From: Liolophura sinensis | Lineage: Eukaryota > Mollusca > Polyplacophora > Chitonida > Chitonidae | Direction: 5' to 3' | Length of the DNA: 64,000 nt | Assembly (NCBI RefSeq): GCF_032854445.1 | Contig: NC_088296.1 | Span: forward strand, 19,583,485-19,647,484 | Shown here: one piece after another, positions 21,184-33,010 of the stretch | How the letters are laid out: each line of letters opens with the position of its first letter | Numbering within the stretch: position 1 is the first letter of the stretch | Program-made: the position numbers and the translations under genes | The notes under the pieces: model-generated | Database searches by the model: none | What the model was told of the DNA's origin: nothing | What the model saw: only the letters and a program-made list of their open reading frames with translations

Positions 21184-24100
21184 ATGGACGCAGCACTATT
21201 TTCTTTCCTGGCCTTCGTTTCCATACATATTGTGTCAGCTTCTGTTGTCAACACAACAATCGGTGAAATTCAAGGAACAGAACTCTTGCGTTTTGGGGTT
21301 GAGACGTTTCTTGGAATTCCGTATGCTGAGGCTCCGGTGGGGAGCCTTCGGTTTAAACCTCCAGTCAGGAAAAACCGGATGGACAGTACGTATCAGGCAG
21401 TGACCAACGAGTACATCTGTCCCCAGGAGAGGGATTTAATTGTCCGAACTGGAAATGTTACGATCACAGAGGATTGTTTACGATTAGATATTTACAAACC
21501 GTTCCAGGCTTCAAAGAACAAACCGGTGCCTGTGATGATTTGGATTCATGGAGGAAGTTTTATTACAGGGGATAGTCAATCGTATAACGGAGTCTCATTG
21601 GCTACAGATTATGACGTCATCGTCGTCGTCATCAATTACCGCTTAGGAATCTTTGGATTTCTTGACACGTTGGATGAAAATGCTGTTGGAAACTTCGGCC
21701 TTCGAGATCAGTGTTCTGCCATAGAATGGGTTAGCGAGAATATCGAAGAATTTGGTGGGAATTCCAGTAGCGTGACGATTTTTGGAGAAAGCGCGGGGTC
21801 TGCCTGCGCCATGCAACTTGCGCTGTCATCCTTGTGTTATGGGAAGTTCCATCGAATCGTTGCACAAAGCGGAACGGCTTGGAATCTTTGGAGTCATAAT
21901 AGACAACCATTGAAGCTGGCACGAGACACTGCAACCAAGGCCGGATGTCCTAAGAAAACTGGGCCCTTGGTGAAATGCCTGAGGGAGAAGCCGATGCAGG
22001 AGCTAGTACGCCTCCAGACGTCTCAGTTTATTTGGCTGCCAACTTATCGACCGGATGTATTCCCGGAGGATCCAATAAGTGTCATGAAAAGTCCGGCATC
22101 CTCTGATGTTCTAAACAGATTTCGATCTCTTGACCTTTTAATTGGGGTCAATAACGAGGAAGGTGAATTTGCGATTACCTTTGAAATTACAGGTCAGATT
22201 TTTGGTACCATCACTAACAAATCTGCCGCCCTTATATCGGACGATGCGTTGGACGGGAGGATGCGAAGCAATCTTGAAATTTTTGTCACACAAGACTATA
22301 ACATTACCAAAAATCTTCTTCCCATGCTGAAGTATGAATACACTGACTGGAAAAATCTAGAGGAACTTTTCGCCAACACGCGGACGATTAATCGCTTTAT
22401 GGGAGACCTACTCTTTGTAGTTAATGCCGTGCAAGCAGCTCGCTACCACGCAGGCGATGTGGCCTCTCCTCAAGGTGCATATCACTCAGGAAACACCTAC
22501 TTTTACCAGTTCGTCCACAAGAGCTCCTGGCTGCCGGTATACCCATGGACCGATGGGGCCACTCACGGGGATGAACTGCAGTACCTATTTGGCTTCCCAG
22601 ATCCCTCAAACGCCACCCCGGAAGAAACGCTCCTCTCGAAGACGGTAAAGGAATACTGGACAAACTTCGCAAAAACGGGGTGAGCCATAATTATCCACTC
22701 ATTTTTAAAGACAAATAAAAAAAATAGCAAGAAGTGAGTGTCAGACATAACATATTTCAACGCAGGATATAGCTTTCAGTTTGAAAGGATTTAGTATTTT
22801 CTAGGGCGATGGTATGCGGGGACTCAGTAGGTCTAAGGGTTTACTTTATTCATTTCATTGGTGTTTTACGCCGTAAACAAGAAAAGTTCTCTTATTTGAC
22901 AACAGTCAACATTATGGTGAGAGGAAACCGGGAAAAACCCGATGCACACCCACGACCATCCGTAGGTTGCTGTCAGACCTTCACACGTACGGCCGGAAAG
23001 GAAGCCAGCATTTGCTGGACTTGAACTCGCAGCGACTGCATTGGTGAATGGCTCCTTGCGTGATAAGCACTAAGGCCAAGGGAGACCCTCGTGGGTCTCA
23101 AAGACGTCACATTCGTATTTTTGCTTCCGATTGTTCGTTTTAAGCCAGATCTATTCGGTGAATTCTTTCATATACTTCTATAGGTTCACGTAATATAAAT
23201 GCTGAAGCCTAGTGTCCATATGTGTTACGTGTCGAAAGCCTAATGTGACGTTAATATCTAATGTACAGTTTACGGGTATACCATACGTAGTTCAGGCATT
23301 TTCCAGCAAGTTTCCGGATCATTAATAAGAAAAGTGAATGCACAAGGTCGTGAGTAACCGGGCACCAGCCTCATAACAGTATTCTCTGTGATATCTAAGA
23401 CGAATGTACCTGTTCATGCACCACTGTCATGAGAGGACCATCCTTGATCTTCGAGGAAGCCGCAAGTGACCCTTTTAAAGTCTTAGGTGTGACTCGACCC
23501 AGGATTGATCCTGGATCTGCCGTTCCCAAAGGAGACGCTCTACCGTCTGTGCTGACTGTGTCGGTTACGAAAATTCTGACAATATGACCTAATCTGGATG
23601 AAAGTGCAACAGAAGCCATTGTTTCAAGTGGATTTTGTTGGGCTGAAAAAGTTTTAGGAAAAAATCACACTTTTTCTGGACGATATATTAATAGGGAACA
23701 TTTCCCAATAAGGGTCAAAAGCGTGTAGCCTATATCTCCTTCTTATGGGTAAACTGGTACATTTCAAAAACTAAGTCTGTAGTGTGAGTGATGCCAAAAT
23801 TATTATTCTTATAACATAATATTCTGTCGTATTCAACATAATATCCTGTTATCCTGTTAGTCACATAGAATCTTTATGTTGAATTAATACAATGTGTGTG
23901 TTATATTTAACAGAATAATGTGCTGCAATAGCGTTTTAGGATCAGACAGACAGCAGATTTTCTGTTAAAATTAACAGATTAATTTTTGAGAGTAGCATTG
24001 TACGCATGCATGTATTATTAGAGAACACTGGTTGAACCCGCTTGAGCTCGAGTTGCCATTGTGCGGGGAAATCTACCATGACGAATTATTCTCAACGATA

Positions 24101-26685
24101 AGACATGGAAGAATCGATTCCACAAACGATTAGCTTTACTTCAAGGTGGAGAAAACACAAAATTTGCATCAAGTTCAGATGAAAGAATGCAAAAGGTTTA
24201 TCGTCAATGTGCTTTTCAATATTGTTTTGGATTTTTTTTAGAGAGAGAAAGACACTTGAAAATATTTTTTGTGTCGTGGATATTTCGAATCATCTTTTGT
24301 TATACGCAGTCTTTGTGCAACAATGTTATATATAAGGGTGTAACACATGTTTAATAAATATATTTGTAGCTGGAATTGGGTCTTTTCAGCTATCAAATGT
24401 GTCTAACTTGGATGTTGATCCTTTTTATATATTTAGTATATTAATGAATATGATCATAATTTAACAAATTTTACATTCAAATAAATTTATTAGATATTCC
24501 TCACGCCCTCATTTGGAACATTATTATGTAACGACGATATGTATCAAAAAGATGGCCTCAAGTACCCACCATATAAAAATATTTTCAAAAACCATTTTCT
24601 CCTAAAAAAAAAACGAAAAAAATATTAAGTACCATATTTCCAAATCACTTTTGACGGTCTTTTATTTTATTTTGTCATAATCTTTATGTTTTCTTGTCTT
24701 TTATTTCAAAATTTGACACGTTTAAATGCGATTTAAAAGTCTTATTACATGTCAGTGAAAATTTCAAACATTTATTAAAGGAGAAGAAAATTTAAAAACA
24801 TGGCACTATAGGCTGAAAAGAGCACATTTTTTCTGTCTGGAGGTGCCTGCTGCACACTTTTGCGGTTTTTCTTCGCCATACACGTAAAGCCTGAAAACGG
24901 CACAGCTGGCATAAATCGTTTAGTCCATTGCGTCCTCAATCTTTTACACTCTGTAATTTTTGCTGCGGTTGTGTTGCCTCTCGGCCGATTAGAGTCCTTA
25001 AAACTGCACGCTTGTTCGTGAAAACTGGGAACCTACGTCCAAGATTCCGGCTTCCCGATCGTCAATCGGAAATCACGGAAATAATGCAAAGTACCGGGAA
25101 ATGGCCAGTCACGTACATGTTCTACCGGAAATATACGAACTGCACCTTGGCAGTTTCCGACGTAAATTCTCCTAACACAAACGACTTCAGGACTAGTTCT
25201 CAGGCAAAATGGAGTCGCCCACAGCGGATTTTGGCGCCTGAATTTATTTATAATTTATCAACTTGAGGTACACATTTGATTTTTTTATGGCATGCACAAG
25301 TGAGGAAATGCTCTTTTCAATGGTATTTGTTTGATATTTAAGTTTTCTTCTCCTTTAAGTGTTATATGTCAAGTTACAAATATGTCCAAATTTTAGTGCT
25401 TTAAATAGAGGCTTACACATAGCATATTATACCGAGGTTTTACGTTTTGATTTGAGTAAAAACAATTTTTCTGCTGTACAAACTACAGTCAGATACGAAT
25501 CAACTATAAGCATGAACTCGGTTGATAATTGGGTGGTGTCAAATGGCTTCAGGGACACCAATTACAATGACAACCGACCCCAGACACAAAACCCGGTTTT
25601 CATTGATACAGTAGGTGGCATTGTGTTGAATTTTGACTTGGGGAATTGGCCTTACCATAATTGGCGCTGAACCCGATGTGTCATATTTGCCTGGTCTGGC
25701 AACTAACCCAAGTTATATTGAAATGAAAGTCAAGCAACGAGACTGGTGTGATGATCTTTCTCAGTAATAATCTAAGACACGCAACGTCAGAGGTGTATGT
25801 GACATGTTCACGGTAATGAAGTGTAAGTCATAGCATGGCTGATCAAGGTACTTATTTCCGGTGCACTAAGATGTTAAGCCTAGGTTGAAAACAGGCCAAT
25901 ACGCCCAGGAACTTAATTGTGGTCATGTAGGTCTTTCCATTATTAGTAAACATTGTAAGATTTTTTTCCAAGAGTAATCCTGACCGATGTCGCACAGGTG
26001 ATAAATCGTTGAGCACAGCGTTAAAATAAATCAAAGATAAAAAGTTGCATTTTTTGATGACTTTGCTTTTCCGCCAATTTCTACAAGACTAATTTATAGG
26101 CTTAAAAGATACTGTAAAGGAATAGTACTGTACTCGGGCAAACCTCTTTTTGTGCAGCATATTTTGTGTCCAACGACAAACCACAGCTATCAATATTGCC
26201 TGCTTTTGATTCTGGGAGTGATTGGACATCAGTACAACCGAATAAAGCTATTTTACATAAATTTATTCTGAGAAAAATCCTGCTTATTTTGTATGCTGAA
26301 AAGTGGGAACTGCTTATCTTTGCTTGTGTGATGCCTTTAACTTTTCACTTGTTTTGTCTGTTTCAATTTGTTTTCCAGGAGCCCAAATACCCCAAATAGG
26401 AGCTACATCCAAACAACATGGCCGTTATTTAATACCGCCACGCAACGATACGTCAAACTTGATGTGAACATGTCGCATGACTCAACATCCAAGTACCCGT
26501 ATGCCAGGAGAGTTGCATTATGGGAATGCTTGGTTCCCGCTCAAGAAAAAGCTTTTGAAAAGTCGAGAAACATAGTGGATGACACAAAATGCAACACGGC
26601 TACAAAGACAATTGGTAGTATAGCGTACGGCTGTCTGCTACATGTAGTTATTACCGCTGGCATAAATGTAAGAAACTTTTTGTAA
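21184..26685 (+). CDS. Type-B carboxylesterase, secreted, unit 1 (2 coding exons)
   Basis: Alpha/beta-hydrolase of the cholinesterase/carboxylesterase family, expected to hydrolyse carboxylic esters outside the cell or in the secretory path. Exon 1 is 21184-22679 and exon 2 is 26379-26685. The phase-2 junction joins KTG to SPNTPN, giving 600 residues, a normal length. Residues 1-20 are a signal peptide. The oxyanion-hole motif HGG is at 122-124, the nucleophile Ser203 is in GESAGS, Glu326 is in NNEEGE and His461 is in ATHGDE. Exon 2 supplies the family C-terminus (TWPLFN and RVALWE). The C79-C98 loop lacks the choline-binding Trp of acetylcholinesterase, so a general esterase is more likely. 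The tail (about 577-594) is hydrophobic and could be a membrane or GPI signal. A possible donor (AAT|GTAAGA, about 26668) leaves room for another exon. Confidence 0.9.
22851..23090 (-). mobile_element. tRNA-derived SINE (family A) in esterase intron, unit 1
   Basis: Near full length on the reverse strand: tail ttcattggtgttttacgccg, middle acccacgaccatccgtaggttgc, then ggacttgaactcgcagcgac, and head ggccaagggagaccc. Its partner is at 53201-53435. Confidence 0.85.
23440..23600 (-). mobile_element. tRNA-derived SINE (family B) in esterase intron, unit 1
   Basis: Read on the reverse strand it has gacggtagagcgtctcctt (A-box region) and ggatcaatcctgggtcgagtc (B-box region), then cctaagactttaaaaggg. 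Related copies are at 27228-27415 and 32905-33010. The tRNA species of origin is not determined. Confidence 0.65.
24775..25358. mobile_element. piggyBac-type MITE with TTAA flanks, unit 1
   Basis: TTAA at 24775-24778 and 25355-25358 bounds a 576-bp element whose ends are inverted repeats: aggagaagaaaattt on the left and the complement of the same phrase on the right (ttttcttctcct). There is no transposase frame. TTAA target duplication is the piggyBac signature. It is shared with unit 2, so it inserted before the duplication. Confidence 0.8.
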
Positions 26686-26699
26686 TATCAATTAGCATA

Positions 26700-26770
26700 A
26701 TCCAGCGCCCGCGGGAAACCCACGACCATCCGCAGGCTGCTGACAAACCTTCCCACGTACGACCGGAATG
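26700..26770 (-). mobile_element. SINE family A fragment in the esterase 3' UTR, unit 1
   Basis: The stretch gggaaacccacgaccatccg followed by caggctgctgacaaaccttcc and cacgtacgaccgg is the SINE middle segment only. It lies between the stop codon and the poly(A) signal. Confidence 0.7.
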
Positions 26771-26819
26771 TGGAAACAATTGTCTATTTAATTTTATCTT
26801 TAACATAGGTCTTTTTTTT

Positions 26820-26825
26820 AATAAA
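26820..26825 (+). terminator. Polyadenylation signal of the esterase gene, unit 1
   Basis: AATAAA 135 bp after the stop codon at 26683-26685, conserved at 57558 in unit 2. It is the first canonical signal downstream. Confidence 0.5.
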
Positions 26826-27227
26826 ACATGAGATGCTGGTTCAATCCTGGCCTTGGACACGGAATTTGTGGGTTATCTTCCTTCAGTGTGATTTTATAGT
26901 GGTCAAGACGCCGTCGGCGGCGCTCGTTTGACGTTTTACGTTGACTGTTTTTCTTTCCTCAATTTGTTGTTCATATGTGTAAGTACATGTATAAATGTAT
27001 GTATATATGTATGAATGCTTGGGGTTTAATGTCGTACGCAACAATGTTTCTTACATATGACTCCAATGAATGATTAGATGTGTGTACATATACTGTGGCT
27101 TCTTGTGGCCGGGCGAGACCATGCCGCCAAATTAAGTGCTGCCGCCACTGAAGCATCACCGAAGACATGTTATCTTGCAGACACTAGACATGTTATCTTG
27201 CTCTAGGCTTCCTACCGCTGAGCGCCA

Positions 27228-27415
27228 GGCGTGGGAACAGCAAGTACCATCTTAAAGTCTTTGGGTACGACCCGACCTAGATTTGATCCCGGCGTCTGCC
27301 GAATTCGAGTAGGACACTCTAGCCATTGGGCCACCAAAGCGGTCACCGGTTCTCTGCACCTATAACAGTGACTGTCATGGCATAAGTAAAATATTCTTGA
27401 ATACATGGCTTTAAA
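27228..27415 (-). mobile_element. tRNA-derived SINE (family B), unit 1
   Basis: The reverse strand reads ccgctttggtggcccaatgg and ctagagtgtcctactcg (A-box region), then gggatcaaatctaggtcggg (B-box region) and acccaaagactttaagatgg. The tail reads tgtttaaagccatgtattc. Its partner is at about 57945-58135. Confidence 0.7.
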
Positions 27416-27914
27416 CAACAATCAAATTAAGATATCAATAATTAAATACATGTTTTATGTACATCAGAGCTACAAGTTACATAAACGCTTTATTTATCTG
27501 ACTGCATGTGTGCATACATGTGTCTCCTACAGCGCAATTGCTAAGTAGCAGTTCCTCAAAAAATAAGAGTACTATCTTAAAATGCCACATAAATCTGAGA
27601 GATGACATGGCACCCCATGGCACACCAAAAGGTAAATACATAAGTAAATAAATGAAACAAAACAAAATATATACCACTGACCCAAATACATTTTGTGGGT
27701 GAGAGTGGTAATTCTGGTAACCATGGTAATGAGGATCGTGTTACGGTAGCTTGCTTAGTATACATGTGTCTAAAAACTTTGTGTTTTCAGTTTGTCTTTT
27801 CGAAATCCTGTGGGCTTTCAGTTGTCTTTGCATGTATGCGACTTCATAGCGTCCTAGTCCTGCACTTATCCACTGGATGCTGAGTCAAGTCGTCGTGATG
27901 TCGCGCTGGTAGTG

Positions 27915-28045
27915 CGCCATTTTCAGGGTATTGGTCGTTCGTTCTTGTCCTGTGGTCTGCCCTCATCCTATCTTCTGGTCTCGTTCTGTCGTCTGCTCTT
28001 GTTCTGTCGTCTGCTCTGGCCCTGTCGTCTGCTCTCTGCCCGAGG
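27915..28045. repeat. Short minisatellite (about 15-18 bp), unit 1
   Basis: Repeats of ttctgtcgtctgctc with length variants. Read on the reverse strand they give Arg/Asp-rich repeats. The count and frame differ in unit 2 (about 58645-58755). Confidence 0.75.
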
Positions 28046-28508
28046 ATGTGAGCACTCCGGCGAAGAAGTAGCAAGTGCCCCGACAAAGTTAGCTGACACC
28101 ACACACTTGGACATGGTTCGTTGTCTGTGGGAAGACACTAGCACAAAACTAGAGAACTAGCGCGGCGGATATGGTGACAATAGGGATTACCGAGGTGGCG
28201 CGAATCTCGAATCTTAAACCGGCTGCACAAAATAACAGTAAAAACAAAGCACTTGTAACACACTGCTCATTAGTTCTAAACAAGAGTCAAGGAATAAATC
28301 AAAAAAAAAAAATTAAACAACTTAGCCCATTTCCAGTGGGTTTCAGGGCCTGATCTCTTTAAAAGTTCAGTAAATTGCTGAAGTAGGTAGATTGTTTCTT
28401 ACCTAAGTCCATCACAAAGTGTTTTCAAAAAATCTCAGTTATAAACACGTTTCTGCTATACATAATAAGCACTTGCTCGTAATTATTTTTAATAACAGTG
28501 TGTTTAAA

Positions 28509-28528
28509 GTGTTTACTATAGTAAACAC
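28509..28528. repeat. Perfect 20-bp palindrome, unit 1
   Basis: GTGTTTACTATAGTAAACAC reads the same on both strands. A similar imperfect copy (gtttagtatagtaaacgtg) lies near 28645. Conserved exactly at 59219-59238. Confidence 0.85.
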
Positions 28529-29730
28529 ATAAAAGGTTTTCATACATGCATATATAGTGATGCGGTAGATGTTTTCAATAAACACAAATAGTCCAGTAAA
28601 CTTGACTTTAGTGTTGTTACACGTAACAAAGGATAAAGAGATGCGTTTAGTATAGTAAACGTGTGACATGATTACATATTAAACATGTGAACATATGTAT
28701 GGTCTTCTTTAAGTTATTAACAGTTAAAGGCATGTCTACCGGGCTATTTGTTGTTTATTGAGAATACCCACGACATTATTTTGTGAAATGTTATACATTT
28801 TATGTTCTTTAATTACTAAACATTGTGTTTAGGAATATCCAATGGGACGCGTTTATTATCTGTAACAATGTGAATATGAACAAACTGAAGACTTACTTTA
28901 GTGGATATATACGAAATGTAAGTTGCTCATATAAGTGAACAATTTAACTAAACAAAACAAAAAAAGCGAAGAAAAAATTCGTAAAACTGGGCCCTGATTT
29001 TTTGTTTTTAGTTAGGAAGAAAAATAAAGAAATAGCAAACGAAAAAACACAAATTCAGCCAGATTTGACTAAAGCTTTTGAATTAGGTAATCGGACCATG
29101 AGTGAATGCAAATAGAACAATATCAAATGAAATTAAATTAAACTTAAATCAGATGAAATGAAATGAAATTAAACTGGATGACACGTTTTTAAGATGTGTT
29201 TACATTTACCCTAAATATCTGAAGGTTCAAAACTTGAGTGTTGATGCTGAACCAGAATTTCTATAACACCGTCTCATTTTTGAGCGAAAATCTCATATAA
29301 GCGAACTTTGCCGTGACAGTATTACTGCTTGCCTTGTTAACACGGGCAAGCGGTTTGCTATAACCCTCCTTTCTCGCGATCACTTAGACCGGGCGTGTAA
29401 GAATTACGACCAGGACTGGCAGGGGACGACAAGTGGAATTATAACCAAGTCTAGCGCCCGGGGCGTAATAATTACGCGCATGTGTAGTGTACGGCGCGAG
29501 ACATTAGCAACCACGCCAAGAATATACTCAACGGATTGAACTATTATCGGAGTAGACTACTCAACATCCACCCTTTGAATTGGTAATACATTACCTCGAT
29601 TTAAGCCAGCAGGAATGATTGATGTGGACAGCATGGTGCGCAATGCTATATTACAGTACAACTATACAGGACCGGTTCCGAGTGAATGACTTTTCCCCTA
29701 AGACTCCTTGAATTCACAGCAAAACTAAAC

Positions 29731-31265
29731 TACCGGGCAAAAGAAACGTATAACTTTTAAATGCAGTTTTTGCTATGGAAAAATAAGTTGAATAAGTTTG
29801 AACGTTGAACATAAGCACCATGTGTACACGTCACTTTTTAACGAGATTCACTGAGATTGGTGTAAGACATCATGAAAAGTCGGAAAAACAGAGTTTCGGG
29901 CCCTGTTGAAAATTCTCGATAATGACCGCCGTATAAATACCGATGTAGCGCATGGTAAGGGTGCCATACCATAAAAAAACATCTGAGAGATGCCGAGACT
30001 CACACAAGCAGAACGTGATAGAGCCACTGGTATGGCCGACATGGGGGCCAGCCAACACCACATTGCCAGAACATTCTATTGCAGCCAAGCCACCATCAGC
30101 AGACTGTTGGGTCGTTACCGCCTAATAGGCAGGACACAAGATCGTCCAAGATCGGGCAGGCCAAGTGTTACAACGCCTGGCGAATACCGGTACATTCGCA
30201 CAATCCACCTGCGTAACCGGTTTGTGACGGCGACGTCAACGGCGGAAACGGCGGAAACGGCACTGGGACACCCCATCAGCAGACGCACAGTCTTACGACG
30301 ACTCCGCGTGAATGGTATCAGAGCCTATCGCCCCTTTCGTGGAATGGCATTGACTCCTCTACACCGTCAAAACAGGCTGCATTGGGCAAGAGTTGTATGT
30401 CGATGGCAGCGACGAGACTGGGAAAGGGTGCTGTTCACTGATTAAAGCCGATATAACCTCTTCAGAAATGATGGTCGAATTCGTGTGTATCGACGCAAGG
30501 GAGAGCTATTGGCACAAAACTGCATTCAGAATGTCCACCCTTTTGGTGCTGGTGGGGTGCTTGTATGGGGCGGAATTTGTGGACAAGTGAGAACGAGATT
30601 GGTCATCATCCAGGGAAATCTGACTGCCAAAGATACCGAGATGAAACATTGGAACCTGTTGTGGTGTCATTCGTGCATCAACAGCAAAGGGGTATCCTTT
30701 TGCAGCAGGACAATGCACGACCTCATACCGCCAGAGTTGTTCTAAATTATCTGGACACCGTTGATGTCAACGTATTGCCTGCACGATCGCCAGACATGAA
30801 TCCCTTACAGCATCTGTTCGATCATCTTGATCGACGTCTGAGACAACGGGTCCCTCCCCCACAAAACAGGCAACAGCTCGAACAGGCTTGATTTGAGGAG
30901 TGGGACAGAATTGCTGATGACGTCATCCGGCGGCTGACGACTTCCATAAAGAGACGTATTTTGCCTTTAATAGATGCAATGGGTGCTCACACACGCTACT
31001 AACGATCTGTCTTATGACATGATAGGACATTAAGTACACCTTTTTAATGGAGTCCCTTTACTTGCATTTGTGTAATTGTTCAGATTTACTCCATGCCTTC
31101 GTTACTCGGCCTGACAGCAAGTGTAATATCCATATGGCTTTGGATTTTTGAACAGACCTTGGAAAATGGTGTATTGCAATATAATGCTTATCATGTTGAT
31201 ACTGTCTGTCTTTCTTTCTCTTTCTTGCGGTGCTGAACAAGGTTATACGTTTCTTTTGCCCGGTA
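29731..31265 (+). mobile_element. Tc1/mariner-superfamily DNA transposon, unit 1 only
   Basis: Perfect 24-bp inverted ends: taccgggcaaaagaaacgta from 29731, and its complement ending at 31265. If TA is the target duplication, the element proper is 29733-31263. Unit 2 has no element at the matching place (about 60410), where aaaactagataaaactagg is continuous apart from a small deletion. It therefore most simply inserted after the duplication. It carries one broken transposase gene. Confidence 0.92.
29990..31002 (+). pseudogene. Tc1-like transposase, disabled
   Basis: The N-terminal helix-turn-helix region (about 29990-30300, with TISRLLGRY and RPRSGRPSV) is followed by a DDE catalytic domain. 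The first Asp is in VLFTD; a TAA stop follows at once (30443-30445), where the family usually has Glu. The frame then shifts between about 30690 and 30710. The second Asp is in QQDNARPH. The third catalytic position is Gln in NPLQHLF, where Glu is expected, and two residues before it appear deleted. A further TGA lies at 30889-30891. With two stops, a frameshift and a lost catalytic residue, it cannot be active. Confidence 0.9.
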
Positions 31266-32050
31266 ATTTAGATAAAACTAGGCCGCGAATGACAGGTACA
31301 TGTGTTTCCAAATACTACAAGGAAAAATATTTAACATAACTTTGTTCCTTTCAATCAAACCCATAAGAGTAACCAAAAATCAAAGATACATTTTTGAAAG
31401 TTTACTTTGAGAAGAGGAGTACAGTACAGAACCCATATGTTTTTCATGAAAGCAAACAATACAGATGTACGTACATGTATAAGATACAACAGGTAATCAG
31501 ACAAACTAGTCTACATGCAGGAACGTTACCTATGTTAATACAAAACGTGTTATATTTTTTTTAAAGTTTAAATGAACAGCATATCTTTATGGAGTCGTTT
31601 CTCCATACACATGTGCACTAAACTTATAGTTGACACGCTGAATGTAACAAATACATCCCCAAACACTTCGATATCGACTGCAAGTTGTGTAAAATCGAAT
31701 CAGTTGAAGGTCGAACTGAGATCTATAGATCAAATCATAGTTTGTGCATTGTTTCCAAAAATACAAGAAAATTTGTTTCCTGTCAACCTCATCAAAATTG
31801 CCGTGCAGTACATAAACTGAAATTTGCTGGAGATATTTATTAATAAGGTGTAGATTACATGTACTATAACAATTACTATATTCCCACAGCACTAGAGAAC
31901 TTTGAGAACAAACCGTATCTCATTTTGACATATCTTTTTCTCATTTTGACAATAAAATTAATAATGAATATTTCAAGGTCGTGTACTAAGTCATATTACA
32001 ATAAAACCTTCCCACTATATTCACAAAATATTACACATTTCAACATATCC
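31266..32050. other. Right end of unit 1, no gene recognised
   Basis: Matches 60424-61048 with several indels, including about 110 bp near 31500-31620 that unit 2 lacks. The overlapping frames at 31572-31892 on both strands lack motifs. Confidence 0.5.
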
Positions 32051-32904
32051 TGTTATGTGCACAACTGCCGTCAGCTTCTAAATTTAGCTTGCCACTGTTT
32101 ACATATGCTAAGTTCTGTGAGTGCTGTCTGCTTCTACCTTAGAATGTTTGATAATACGCTCGGTTCGGGGCCTGTTTGTTTACAAAAACTGTTGAGGAAT
32201 TTTGTTATTCTAGACAATTCCACCAGTATATATAAGACCTATGAAACCAGGTAAAAAGAGGAGAAACGAGAATTATTGAGAGTTTGGATGCTTTCGCTAT
32301 GTATTACTTTAATAGGCCTTTTGTGCTTAATTTTATAAGCCTCTGGTTTTGTTATATCATATCTCCACCGAGCACTTGCTCAGTCTGAACTTGTATATTT
32401 AATTTGTGCTCTTGTGTACACAGTGTTTATTAGTACACGGACCCTGTCTGTGGAATTTTGTGTATATTTCTTCATACACTCAGTTATACTGTGGATTTTC
32501 CCTCTTACTTTTGCATTTATGCCTGTATGGTTTTCCGCATTGTGGAATATATGCGTCCGTTTGGACTTGACACCGTTGTACATGTAAGTACATTAGTATT
32601 TGTATAGATACTGCTATCCTTTCTTGTTAAACTTAAGTACTTTAGTATTTGTATCAGTCTTGTTATCTGTTCTTGTTAAACCTAATAAATTGTTGTAAAA
32701 TAAAATCTGCTGGTTTTGGTTATTTTTTTGTTCGGCCAAACTGTCGTGTATTTCGAAGAAGCCATCTCTTTATAATACAGACAGTTCGGGTGGTAACAAT
32801 CCTTCGAATTCTTCGATTCATGCAGGCCATGCCTATGTCACGTCAATGAAATGCGCCGAGCTAATGTCTTATTCCCGTAAGATGAAACAGATTTATCAAC
32901 AGGT

Positions 32905-33010
32905 ACAATCTTCAACGTCTTTGGTCTGGCCCGACCCAATGTTTGATCTTAGTGTCTCACGACCAAGGCAGGCGCTGTAATCCGCAGGCCATTGAAGCGG
33001 CTAAAATGAG
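32905..33010 (-). mobile_element. Family B SINE, diverged, unit 2 only
   Basis: The stretch gtacaatcttcaacgtcttt, then ggcccgacccaatgtttgatc and gccattgaagcggct, parallels 27245-27345. It is more diverged than the other copies. Confidence 0.5.

Larger units (their letters stand above)
22680..26378 (+). other. Intron of the esterase gene, unit 1
   Basis: Donor GTGAGC at 22680 and acceptor ttgttttccag ending at 26378. It holds a full SINE (22851-23090), a second-family SINE (23440-23600), a TTAA-flanked MITE (24775-25358) and otherwise AT-rich DNA. The 103-codon frame at 25359-25670 shows no purifying selection between the two units. Confidence 0.8.
26826..29730. other. Intergenic tail of unit 1, no gene recognised
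   Basis: AT-rich. It holds a family B SINE (27228-27415), a short CTGTCGTCTGCT minisatellite (27915-28045), a 20-bp palindrome (28509-28528) and A-rich runs near 28970 and 29110-29180. The reverse frame over 27844-28104 is repeat-driven and is not conserved in frame with unit 2. Confidence 0.5.
1782..32050 (+). repeat. Tandem segmental duplication, unit 1 (about 30.3 kb)
   Basis: This segment is repeated head-to-tail at 32051-61048. The start tgttatgtgcacaac recurs at 32051, and the end (caaaatattacacattt...catatcc, to 32050) recurs at 61022-61048. Matching landmarks include protease exon 1 (9697 and 39910), protease exon 6 (16683 and 46546), esterase exon 1 (21184 and 51524) and esterase exon 2 (26379 and 57117). 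The offset moves between about 29.83 and 30.74 kb because of indels. Identity is high, roughly 97-99% where read by eye. Confidence 0.95.

Noticed and set aside
25359-25670. 103-codon frame in the esterase intron, open in both units
   Set aside because: By eye, six of seven differences between the units change residues. There is no sign of protein conservation, no motif, and it lies in an intron.
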